NCBI GenBank assembly: GCA_036821645.1
Contig: DAISJD010000175.1
Location: 1-5,382, forward strand
Origin: DAISJD01 sp036821645
GTDB taxonomy: Bacteria; Pseudomonadota; Alphaproteobacteria; ATCC43930; CGMCC-115725
DNA length: 5,382 nt
Direction: 5' to 3'
Shown: positions 1 to 5,382 of the stretch, piece after piece
Layout: every line of letters begins with the position of its first letter
How positions within the stretch are numbered: position 1 is the first letter of the stretch
Translations under genes and position numbers: made by a program
The notes under the pieces: generated by a model
What the model was told of the DNA's origin: nothing
The model's input: the letters and a program-made list of their open reading frames with translations, nothing else
The model's database searches: none

Positions 1-1304
1 CCCGTCGTCATGTTGCGCGACGATTCGAGCCTGAAAAAGGGTCTGAACACGGCTTCGCGCTGGTCTTCCGGGATGCCTGGACCATCGTCGTCGATCAGGA
101 TATCGACGCTTTGGCGGCCGGGCACAAGGGTGATTTGAACCGCACCGCCATATCGACCGGCATTGTTGAGCAAGTTCATGATCGCGCGCCGCAGGGCGTC
201 CCGTCTGACAGGGATATGCAGATCATGGGGGGCGTGCAGGTCGACTTGAACCCCGTCCCGACGGGCCGTCGTCATGGCATCGTTTAAAAGCGAAACAAGA
301 TCGCAGACGGCCGGTTGTTCGTTGCCTTCGCCCCGCGCGAAGGAAAGATAGCCCTCGATCATCAATTGCATTTCGCAAACGTCGGATTTCAGACCCTCGA
401 TATCTTCATGATCGCCAAGGAGTTCGAGTTCGAGTTTCATGCGGGTGAGGGGGGTGCGCAAATCATGAGAGACCCCTGCCAGCATTTCCGTGCGTTGGGT
501 GATTTGTCGCTGCAAGCGTTCGCGCATTTTCAGAAAGGCGGCGGCGGCCTGTCGGACTTCGGCGGCGCCTTCGGGCTTGAAACTCGGCACATCCCGGCCT
601 TTGCCGAAGGCTTCTGCGGCAAAGGCGAGCCGCCGTAGCGAGCGTACCTGATTGCGTAAAAACAAGGTAGCGACAAAAAAAGTAAAAATTGCAGTACCGA
701 CCATCCATAATAAAAATATATAGGCGGTCGAGGTGAAGAGGCGTTTGACGGGAACGCTGACGATCAAGACATCATCAGATAATTGAACAGACACTAAAAT
801 CGTTCGTCTTGAGCTGTAATCATCGATATGAAATGGAATATTGAGGCGTTCGGTCAGGGCTGTTTCCAATTGTTTGCTGACAAAAGTATTGGAGGTATAA
901 TCCTCTTCGCTATCATCAGGCAATTGCGCGCCGGGTAAAATCTGAAAGCCAAGTTCGGTCGTTTGATTGGCATAGGTGAAAAACAGCGATCGATCGCCCG
1001 CCCGGGGCAGCAGGGCTTGCGTATCGATCACCATGGCGATTTCGCCCGCAACCCCGCTGGCCATCCGGCGCATCACGGTTTCCAGCAGACGGTCATAATA
1101 AACCCAGGTCGTCACCGCCTGGACCAAGATCAAGGGTGTGACGAGAATCAGGATGGAACGACCGAACAGGGTGCGAGGCAGCATCTGCTTGATCAAGGCA
1201 CCGACGCCAAAACCCTTGCGCCGCCTTTGTTTGATCGGGGCCTTGTCGTCAGCGCCTTTGAAGAAGAACCACCGAAACCGGCGCTCAATCGGGTTTGAGG
1301 ACAT
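1..1304 (-). CDS. EnvZ-type sensor histidine kinase, 3' end cut by window edge
   Basis: Membrane sensor kinase that autophosphorylates on histidine and passes the phosphate to the response regulator encoded just upstream. 434 residues are visible; the end of the ATP-binding domain (after the F box) lies outside the window. Order: basic cytoplasmic N-terminus (1-45), TM1 about 47-69, periplasmic sensor region about 70-193, TM2 about 194-216, HAMP-like linker about 217-270, H box AGVSHDLRTPLTR with His280, N box MNLLNNAGRYG (376-386), G1 box DDDGPGIP (405-412), F-box region VFRPFFRLE (419-427). The start is the ATG at 1304, inside the 3' end of the response regulator gene (20-bp overlap), with GGGGA at 1312-1316 seven bases upstream. 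This suggests translational coupling. Met41 (MLPRTLFGRS) is a possible later start, since the sequence before it is a low-complexity basic stretch. Codons for TM2 and the distal periplasmic part are AT-rich. The sensed signal cannot be read from sequence. Confidence 0.95.
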   Translation of the reverse strand, partial: MSSNPIERRFRWFFFKGADDKAPIKQRRRKGFGVGALIKQMLPRTLFGRSILILVTPLILVQAVTTWVYYDRLLETVMRRMASGVAGEIAMVIDTQALLPRAGDRSLFFTYANQTTELGFQILPGAQLPDDSEEDYTSNTFVSKQLETALTERLNIPFHIDDYSSRRTILVSVQLSDDVLIVSVPVKRLFTSTAYIFLLWMVGTAIFTFFVATLFLRNQVRSLRRLAFAAEAFGKGRDVPSFKPEGAAEVRQAAAAFLKMRERLQRQITQRTEMLAGVSHDLRTPLTRMKLELELLGDHEDIEGLKSDVCEMQLMIEGYLSFARGEGNEQPAVCDLVSLLNDAMTTARRDGVQVDLHAPHDLHIPVRRDALRRAIMNLLNNAGRYGGAVQITLVPGRQSVDILIDDDGPGIPEDQREAVFRPFFRLESSRNMTT

Positions 1305-2010
1305 AGCCGGTTCCCCGCACTGTTTGGAGGTAGCGTGGGAATTTTTGGTCGCGTTCGATCTTGCGGCGCAGGCGCGTGATCTGGACATCGACCGTGCGCT
1401 CATTGCCGTTGAACTGACTGTACGCAGACAGCGCCTCGCGCGAGAGCGGCTCGCCCGGTCGGGCCGCAAGCGCCATCAGCAGCGCCTGCTCCCCGGCGGT
1501 CAGGTGTACGGGTTCGCCGTCACGACTGAGTTCCCCGCGCGCAAGATCCAATCTACACGCCCCCAGCAGAAGGGCGGGCGGTGCGACCGGGACGGGGGCG
1601 GTAACCATCACCCGTCCCAGAATATTGCGCAGCCGTAGCAATAATTCGCGCGGTTCAAACGGCTTTGCCAGATAATCGTCGGCACCCCGTTCGAGCCCCG
1701 TGATCCGATCGGCGGATTCGGCCATCGCGGTCAACATCAAGACCGGAACACGCGATTGTTCGCGCAACGTGCCCAGAAAATCAAATCCGCTTTCACGCGG
1801 CATCATGACGTCGAGGATTAAGAGGTCGAACGCAAGACCGGTCAGTTTTTGCCGCGCATCGGCCGCATCGATAGCCTCAGTGATGCGGAAGCCGTTTTTG
1901 CGCAAATACCGGCTCAGCACAGAGCGCAGCCGGGCATCGTCGTCGATGATGAGGAGGTGTGGTTCATCATCGGGCGGGGTGACCGTTTCGGACCCGGATT
2001 GCTCAATCAT
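1285..2010 (-). CDS. OmpR-family response regulator (PetR-like)
   Basis: Cytoplasmic DNA-binding response regulator of 241 residues, the usual OmpR-family length. The receiver domain (about 17-132) has the acidic pocket IIDDD (21-25), phospho-acceptor Asp67 in LILDVMMP, Thr94 in LMLTAM and Lys116 in AKPFEP. A winged-helix Trans_Reg_C domain (about 145-240) ends in RGTGYVLKP. The frame is open further upstream, to an ATG at 2220, but that would place 70 extra residues inside the marR gene. The ATG at 2010 is preferred because it starts just before the receiver fold and has GAGGG eight bases upstream (2019-2023). The ATG at 2016 is too close to that site. It lies 31 bp after the MarR gene and overlaps the kinase start by 20 bp, so the three are probably one operon and the kinase its partner. 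The MarR plus OmpR pairing resembles Rhodobacter capsulatus PetP/PetR; that orthology is inferred. Confidence 0.96.
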   Translation of the reverse strand: MIEQSGSETVTPPDDEPHLLIIDDDARLRSVLSRYLRKNGFRITEAIDAADARQKLTGLAFDLLILDVMMPRESGFDFLGTLREQSRVPVLMLTAMAESADRITGLERGADDYLAKPFEPRELLLRLRNILGRVMVTAPVPVAPPALLLGACRLDLARGELSRDGEPVHLTAGEQALLMALAARPGEPLSREALSAYSQFNGNERTVDVQITRLRRKIERDQKFPRYLQTVRGTGYVLKPD

Positions 2011-2018
2011 TGCCATGG

Positions 2019-2023
2019 CCCTC
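2019..2023 (-). promoter_or_regulatory. Ribosome binding site deciding the response regulator start
   Basis: On the minus strand GAGGG is followed after eight bases by the ATG at 2010, and after only two bases by the ATG at 2016. The spacing favours 2010 as the start and argues against the long in-frame extension into the MarR gene. Confidence 0.7.
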
Positions 2024-2041
2024 GTTTTTACCGCGTCATGC

Positions 2042-2545
2042 TTACCGTTTTGTGCCGTGCATCCCGCGCTCGAACCGGGCGCGGTCCTGTTCAGCTTCGA
2101 CGAATCCAAGCAGGACTTTACGGAATCCATCGACGGATTGCGACCCACCGGCACGAAAAGCCGCTGAAATACGAGCTTTTTGCCGTTCCCAGAGCGCGCG
2201 TTCAAGGGTTCGCCCCTCATTGGTGAGATTGAGCAAGCGTTGTCTGCGGTCCAGAATCCCGGGTTTTTGTTCGACCAATTGGCGGTCGATCAACTGCTGG
2301 ATATACCGGCTCAGGGTTTGTTTTCGCACCCCTAAAATATCGATCAAGGTTGAAACCGGCATATCCTTTTGCCGACCGACGAAATGAATGACCCGGTGAT
2401 GGCCCCGACCCAATCCTTTTGTTTCGAGGATGGCGTCAACCTCGGCATTGAGGTCGCGCTGGGCAAAAAACATCAATTCAACGCCAAGGCGTAACTCCTC
2501 ATCGCGCAAGAACAAAAGGTTGGCGGCAGACGGTAATTCATGCAT
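2042..2545 (-). CDS. MarR-family winged-helix transcriptional regulator (PetP-like)
   Basis: Cytoplasmic DNA-binding regulator of 167 residues, a normal MarR length. Helices at both ends (about 12-42 and 112-158) would form the dimer interface. The winged helix-turn-helix lies at about 46-110: MPVSTLIDILGVRKQTLSR covers the helix-turn-helix with its recognition helix near 73-86, and the wing is GILDRRQRLLNLT (96-108) with the family's DxRxR pattern. There are no cysteines, so a thiol redox switch of the OhrR kind is unlikely. The start is the ATG at 2545; no strong Shine-Dalgarno is visible before it. First gene of a leftward operon with the response regulator and kinase, divergent from the aminotransferase. 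Its position directly before an OmpR-type regulator matches the known petP-petR pair of Rhodobacter, where both genes matter for respiratory and photosynthetic growth; transfer of that role here is inference. Ligand unknown. Confidence 0.93.
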   Translation of the reverse strand: MHELPSAANLLFLRDEELRLGVELMFFAQRDLNAEVDAILETKGLGRGHHRVIHFVGRQKDMPVSTLIDILGVRKQTLSRYIQQLIDRQLVEQKPGILDRRQRLLNLTNEGRTLERALWERQKARISAAFRAGGSQSVDGFRKVLLGFVEAEQDRARFERGMHGTKR

Positions 2546-2597
2546 GGCGCACCACAGTCGGATTGGGTGGCATTGACGATGAAAAGACCGTAATTGT

Positions 2598-2622
2598 AAG
2601 TGATGAATGCTTCAAGTGATGA
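2598..2622. repeat. 9-bp direct repeat AAGTGATGA, possible operator
   Basis: AAGTGATGA occurs exactly at 2598-2606 and 2614-2622, a period of 16 bp. A small inverted repeat, TGAA-TGC-TTCA (2604-2614), sits between and partly over the copies. Response regulators of the OmpR family often bind direct repeats and MarR proteins bind palindromes, so this could be an operator for either neighbouring regulator. The second copy runs into the aminotransferase ribosome site, where a bound protein would block expression. Chance duplication is possible. Confidence 0.4.
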
Positions 2623-2625
2623 GGG
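2621..2625 (+). promoter_or_regulatory. Ribosome binding site deciding the aminotransferase start
   Basis: GAGGG lies eight bases before the ATG at 2634. The two earlier in-frame ATGs (2607, 2619) have no comparable purine-rich site, so this favours the shorter protein beginning MSLIPF. Confidence 0.7.
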
Positions 2626-2633
2626 CCTCGATA

Positions 2634-3518
2634 ATGAGCTTAATTCCATTCGATGATCGTGACGGTGTCATCTGGTTCGATGGCAAGATGGTACCCTGGC
2701 GCGAAGCGAAGATCCATGTGCTTACCCATGGCCTGCATTATGGGAGCTGCGTCTTCGAAGGGGAACGGGCCTATGGCGGCTCGGTCTTCAAATTGACGGA
2801 ACATAATGAACGTTTGCACCAAAGTGCGCGCTTGCTCGGCTTCGAGATCCCTTATTCGGTCGATGTTTTGGACGAGGCGACCCGGGCGGTCGTGGCGCAA
2901 AACGGTATTACCGACGGGTATTTGCGGCCGGTCGCATGGCGTGGGTCCGAGGTGATGGGCGTTGCCGCTAAGGCATCGCGCATCCATGTCGCGATCGCGA
3001 CATGGCAATGGCCGAGCTATTTCACACCGGAAGCCCGGATGCGCGGCATTCGCCTGACCATTTCGAAATGGTCGCGTCCGGCCCCGAACACGGCCCCGAC
3101 CGCCTCCAAGGCGGCCGGTCTTTATATGATCTGCACCTTGTCCAAGCATGCGGCCGAGGATGAAGGGTTCGACGATGCCTTGATGCATGATTATCGGGGA
3201 TATTTGGCCGAGGCGACCGGGGCCAATCTGTTCTTGGTGATCGACGGTCAGATCCATACCCCGACTCCGGACTGTTTCCTCGATGGGATTACGCGTCGCA
3301 CGATCATCGATCTCGCCCGCAAGCGCGGCCTTACTGTGGTCGAACGCCATATCATGCCGGAAGAATTGTCGAAGGCATCGGAGGTTTTCCTGACCGGTTC
3401 CGCTGCGGAAGTGACCCCGGTGCGTGAAATCGGTCCCTATCAGTTCCAACCGGGTCGGGTCTGCGAAACCATGATGCGCGACTATGGCAACTTGGTCCGC
3501 AATCAACCGCTCGATTAA
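2634..3518 (+). CDS. ilvE: Branched-chain amino acid aminotransferase (class IV, PLP-dependent)
   Basis: Cytoplasmic fold-type IV aminotransferase that interconverts leucine, isoleucine and valine with their 2-oxo acids, using 2-oxoglutarate/glutamate as partner: the last step of branched-chain amino acid synthesis. 294 residues, near the usual ~300. Visible features: GLHYGSCVFEGERAYGG near the N-terminus (33-49), RPVAWRG (98-104), catalytic PLP lysine Lys159 in TASKAAGLY, Glu193 in YLAEATGANLF, and TGSAAEVTPV (254-263). Lys159 and Glu193 fall at the same numbers as in E. coli IlvE. Two in-frame ATGs lie upstream (2607 and 2619), but the ATG at 2634 has GAGGG (2621-2625) eight bases before it and gives the family-typical MSLIPFDDRDG start. 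Single-gene unit closed by a terminator just after the stop, divergent from the MarR-led operon. Close relatives such as D-amino acid transaminase or aminodeoxychorismate lyase are less likely given the length and motifs. Confidence 0.95.
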   Translation: MSLIPFDDRDGVIWFDGKMVPWREAKIHVLTHGLHYGSCVFEGERAYGGSVFKLTEHNERLHQSARLLGFEIPYSVDVLDEATRAVVAQNGITDGYLRPVAWRGSEVMGVAAKASRIHVAIATWQWPSYFTPEARMRGIRLTISKWSRPAPNTAPTASKAAGLYMICTLSKHAAEDEGFDDALMHDYRGYLAEATGANLFLVIDGQIHTPTPDCFLDGITRRTIIDLARKRGLTVVERHIMPEELSKASEVFLTGSAAEVTPVREIGPYQFQPGRVCETMMRDYGNLVRNQPLD

Positions 3519-3537
3519 TTTTTTTGGGTGAACCCTT

Positions 3538-3582
3538 GAGGGCCCGTTCGAGGCAATGCCTTGGGCGGGCTCTTTTGTTTTT
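3538..3582 (+). terminator. Rho-independent terminator after the aminotransferase
   Basis: The arm at 3540-3554 (GGGCCCG then TTCGAGGC) pairs with 3558-3572 (GCCTTGGG then CGGGCTC). This gives a 15-bp stem with several G-U pairs and a three-base loop AAT, followed directly by TTTTGTTTTT (3573-3582). It starts about 20 bases after the aminotransferase stop and isolates that gene from the flavoprotein downstream. The orientation is clear: the T tract is on the plus strand. Confidence 0.9.
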
Positions 3583-3610
3583 GATGTCTTCGTCGGTATG
3601 TGGGCGCAAA

Positions 3611-3618
3611 AGAGAGGA
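3611..3618 (+). promoter_or_regulatory. Ribosome binding site deciding the flavoprotein start
   Basis: AGAGAGGA ends five bases before the ATG at 3624 and lies downstream of the alternative GTG at 3600, so it supports the ATG as start. Confidence 0.7.
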
Positions 3619-3623
3619 TCGTC

Positions 3624-4823
3624 ATGACGGACGAGACAGATCCAATCGTGATTATCGGCGGCGGGCCCGCCGGGTTGTTTGCGGCGGAGGCCATCGCCAA
3701 GACGGGTAGGCGGGTCGCCGTCTATGATGCGCAGGCGACGGTGGGGCGGAAATTTCTGATGGCCGGGCGCGGCGGGCTCAATCTGACACATAGCGAGCCG
3801 CTCGATCGTTTTGTGACCCGCTATGGTGATGCCGGTGCGTGGCTTGGTCCGATGATTCGGGCCTTTCCACCCGAGGCCCTGCGGGCCTGGGCCGCGGGAT
3901 TGGGCGAGGCGACATATGTCGGGACGAGCGGACGGGTCTTTCCCCTCAGCCACAAAGCCTCGCCGCTGTTACGGGCGTGGTTGCGCCGTCTCGACGGTCT
4001 TGGGGTGCGTTTTTATCCCCGTCATCGGTGGGTGGGGTTCGCCGATGATGGTCACTTGAATTTTTTAACCCATGACGGATCGGCGACTGTCGTGTGCGCC
4101 CAGCAGACGATCCTGGCATTGGGGGGGGCCAGTTGGCCGCACCTTGGTTCCGATGGGCTGTGGGTTGAGATCTTGGGCCGCGATGGGGTGGCGATTGCCC
4201 CGCTACGGGCAGCGAACTGTGGGTATTGCGTCGATTGGCCGGTCGGCTTTGCCGATCGATGGGCGGGTGTGCCGCTTAAAACGATCGCCGTTACCGTGGG
4301 CGATCATCGATCCCAAGGGGAAGGGGTCGTCACGGCGGCGGGATTGGAAGGGGGCGTATTTTACGCCCTTGGCCCGCAGATCGGCCCGATCCTTGCGGCT
4401 GGACAGGCTTGTCCCATTACCCTTGATCTGAAACCGGGATTGACTCTGGCCCAGGTGGTCGAACGGCTCTCGACCCCCCGACGCGGGGCGAGCTTGTCGA
4501 ATTTTTGCCGCAAGACCGTCAATTTATCCCCGGTCGGTTTTGCTCTACTGCGGGCCTCGGTCGAAATTTTACCCCATGAACCACAAGATCTTGCTGCCCT
4601 GATCAAGGCGGTACCGATCCGACTCGCAGGGCTGACCCCTTTGGCGCGTGCGATCAGTACGGCGGGCGGCATTGCCCGCAATGCATTGGATGATCGCCTC
4701 ATGCTGCGGGCACGACCAGGCGTCTATGCGATTGGCGAGATGTTGGATTGGGAAGCACCGACCGGCGGCTATCTGTTGCAGGCCTGTTTTGCCATGGGGC
4801 AACATGTGGCAATGCAGATATAA
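3624..4823 (+). CDS. HI0933-like FAD-dependent flavoprotein (PP_4765 family), function unknown
   Basis: Predicted soluble FAD-binding oxidoreductase of 399 residues. The N-terminus is a dinucleotide-binding Rossmann motif, IVIIGGGPAGLFAAEA (8-23), with the acidic residue of strand 2 in AVYDA (32-36). It is followed by the family signature GRKFLMAGRGGLNLTHSE (41-58), a second nucleotide-contact region LALGGASWPHLGSDG (164-178), and a C-terminal FAD-closing block running from AISTAGGIARNALDD (343-357) through GVYAIGEMLDWEAPTGGY (366-383). These match the HI0933-like family (YhiN and relatives), more precisely the PP_4765-type subgroup; the substrate is not established for the family. The GTG at 3600 in the same frame is a possible start, but the ATG at 3624 has AGAGAGGA (3611-3618) five bases upstream and begins just before the Rossmann motif. 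It stands alone between two terminators, so no partner is suggested. Confidence 0.92.
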   Translation: MTDETDPIVIIGGGPAGLFAAEAIAKTGRRVAVYDAQATVGRKFLMAGRGGLNLTHSEPLDRFVTRYGDAGAWLGPMIRAFPPEALRAWAAGLGEATYVGTSGRVFPLSHKASPLLRAWLRRLDGLGVRFYPRHRWVGFADDGHLNFLTHDGSATVVCAQQTILALGGASWPHLGSDGLWVEILGRDGVAIAPLRAANCGYCVDWPVGFADRWAGVPLKTIAVTVGDHRSQGEGVVTAAGLEGGVFYALGPQIGPILAAGQACPITLDLKPGLTLAQVVERLSTPRRGASLSNFCRKTVNLSPVGFALLRASVEILPHEPQDLAALIKAVPIRLAGLTPLARAISTAGGIARNALDDRLMLRARPGVYAIGEMLDWEAPTGGYLLQACFAMGQHVAMQI

Positions 4824-4853
4824 AAAAGGCCATACCGATTAATCGGTATGGCC
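4822..4853 (-). terminator. Rho-independent terminator of the TonB-like gene (perfect palindrome)
   Basis: Positions 4828-4853 form a perfect 26-bp palindrome, GGCCATACCGATT and its exact complement. On the minus strand it is followed by six T residues (4827 to 4822), so it is a strong terminator for the leftward TonB-like gene, whose stop codon is about 22 bases upstream of it. The plus-strand flank (TAGTTAAGTTTG) is only weakly T-rich, so termination of the flavoprotein message here is possible but weaker. The A run overlaps the last two bases of the flavoprotein stop codon. Confidence 0.88.
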
Positions 4854-4875
4854 TAGTTAAGTTTGTACTTAGGTA

Positions 4876-5376
4876 TTATTCGCCGGGATTAAAGTTGAAA
4901 ACATAACGGAAGTTTTCTTCTTTAACCGCTTTGCCATTCCTTGTTGCAGGTAAAAATTTGTACGTGTCGATAACATCAAGGACAGCCTTGGAAAAGGCTT
5001 CGTTACCTTTGACCTCAATGATATTACAGCCCGTAAGTTTCCCATCGATATCAACTGTACAGGAAACCGTTACCGAACCCCTGGCGCCACGTTCCAGAAG
5101 CTTTGGCGGGAAAGTCGGTTTGGTTCCAGCGATAGGCTTTGCGCTAACGCCTGTATCCTGCGGCGGCGGCGGCGGCGGTGGAACGGGTTCCTTGGCAACG
5201 GCCGCAACCGTCGGGTTTTCAACCGGTTGCGTCGGCCCCTTCACGGCTGCAAAGGGCGCTGCTTCAACTGGCGGTGCTGCTTGCGGCTTTGCTTCGCGCG
5301 GCTGAATAGCAGGACGAGGCGGCGGCGGCGGCGGCGGCGGCTTGGTTGATGGCGGCGGCGGCGCCGCCTCGTCCTG
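4876..5376 (-). CDS. TonB-family energy transducer, C-terminal part; 5' end missing
   Basis: C-terminal part of a TonB-like protein, which links inner-membrane ExbB/ExbD energy to outer-membrane receptors. 166 residues are visible. The first ~90 are a Pro/Ala/Lys-rich periplasm-spanning linker with an eight-proline run (codons 5317-5340) and a seven-proline run (5161-5181). The last ~75 are a TonB_C domain: FPPKLLERGARGSVTV, then CTVDIDGKLTGC with two cysteines that could pair, and a final YKFLPATRNGKAV region. No N-terminal membrane anchor or plausible start is visible. The only in-frame start-like codon is a GTG at 5244, mid-linker and without a ribosome site, so the gene must continue upstream. 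An in-frame TAG at 5377-5379 lies within a 21-base inverted copy of 5304-5324 and is probably not genuine. GC is much lower (about 39% over 4861-5040) than in neighbours. Followed by its own terminator. ExbB/ExbD are not in the window. Confidence 0.88.
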   Translation of the reverse strand, partial: QDEAAPPPPSTKPPPPPPPPRPAIQPREAKPQAAPPVEAAPFAAVKGPTQPVENPTVAAVAKEPVPPPPPPPQDTGVSAKPIAGTKPTFPPKLLERGARGSVTVSCTVDIDGKLTGCNIIEVKGNEAFSKAVLDVIDTYKFLPATRNGKAVKEENFRYVFNFNPGE

Positions 5377-5382
5377 CTATTC
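5304..5382. repeat. 21-bp inverted repeat ending exactly at the right edge
   Basis: Positions 5362-5382 are the exact reverse complement of 5304-5324, and the match stops at base 22. The 37 bases between are mostly GGC triplets. The right arm introduces a TAG into the otherwise open TonB frame. The coincidence of the arm end with the sequence end suggests a fold-back or repeat-graph assembly error at a contig end rather than a biological element. Confidence 0.75.

Larger units (their letters stand above)
2546..2633. promoter_or_regulatory. Divergent control region between marR operon and aminotransferase
   Basis: These 88 bases separate two divergent start codons and must carry promoters for both. 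For the aminotransferase, TTGACG at 2573-2578 is a good -35 match, with a weak -10 candidate TAAGTG at 2597-2602 (18-base spacer). For the leftward operon, TACAAT read on the minus strand (around 2593-2598) resembles a -10 box but lacks a good -35. The candidate elements overlap a 9-bp direct repeat. Promoter positions are guesses from consensus only. Confidence 0.55.

Noticed and set aside
1138..1638. Plus-strand open frame opposite the kinase and response regulator
   Set aside because: Arg/Gln-rich translation without domain signature, antisense to well-supported genes; a shadow frame.
2011..2220. 70-codon N-terminal extension of the response regulator
   Set aside because: It would overlap most of the 3' half of the MarR gene, adds no known domain, and the ATG at 2010 has a well-spaced ribosome site.
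3526..3535. Small hairpin GGGTGAACCC after the aminotransferase stop
   Set aside because: Only a four-base stem with a two-base loop, and the T run precedes rather than follows it; the strong terminator at 3538-3582 explains termination.
2640..3953. Long minus-strand open frame (437 codons)
   Set aside because: It lies antisense to the aminotransferase and the flavoprotein, both with full family motifs. Its translation has no recognisable domain, and the length is explained by GC-rich codon structure on the other strand.
4931..5305. Plus-strand open frame with a glycine run
   Set aside because: The glycine run is simply the complement of the TonB proline codons; the minus-strand frame has the TonB_C domain.
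5161..5361. GGC-repeat tracts as a possible microsatellite or phase-variable element
   Set aside because: They encode in-frame proline runs typical of TonB linkers, and triplet changes would not shift the frame.

Overview
The window looks like chromosomal DNA of an alphaproteobacterium, most likely a Rhodospirillales-type lineage. The basis is the OmpR-type regulator and EnvZ-type kinase encoded behind a MarR regulator (a PetP/PetR-like arrangement), the alphaproteobacterial style of the branched-chain aminotransferase, and the roughly 60% GC coding DNA. No phage, transposon, CRISPR or RNA gene is visible. Most of the window is ordinary housekeeping and regulatory sequence.

Layout. (1) Positions 1-2545, minus strand: a compact three-gene signalling operon read leftwards. 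It holds a MarR-family regulator, then after 31 bp an OmpR-family response regulator, then with a 20-bp overlap a membrane sensor histidine kinase that runs off the left edge. (2) Positions 2546-2633: a short divergent control region with a 9-bp direct repeat. (3) Positions 2634-3518, plus strand: a PLP-dependent branched-chain amino acid aminotransferase (IlvE-like), followed by a strong intrinsic terminator. (4) Positions 3624-4823, plus strand: an FAD-dependent flavoprotein of the HI0933-like / PP_4765 family, function unknown. (5) Positions 4822-4853: a perfect 26-bp palindrome with a T tract on the minus strand, which ends transcription of the convergent gene. (6) Positions 4876 to the right edge, minus strand: the proline-rich linker and C-terminal domain of a TonB-family energy transducer. 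Its 5' part is missing, and the last 21 bases of the window are an inverted copy of an upstream stretch that puts a stop into the frame. This looks like a contig-end artefact.

How the parts relate. The MarR regulator, response regulator and kinase probably form one signalling unit. The kinase would sense a periplasmic or membrane cue, phosphorylate the response regulator, and so change transcription. The MarR protein may act on the same divergent promoter region that serves the aminotransferase. The flavoprotein and the TonB-like gene converge on a shared terminator and appear functionally separate. I found no clearly novel system. The points most worth a second look are the right-edge inverted repeat, the divergent control region and the low-GC TonB-like gene.
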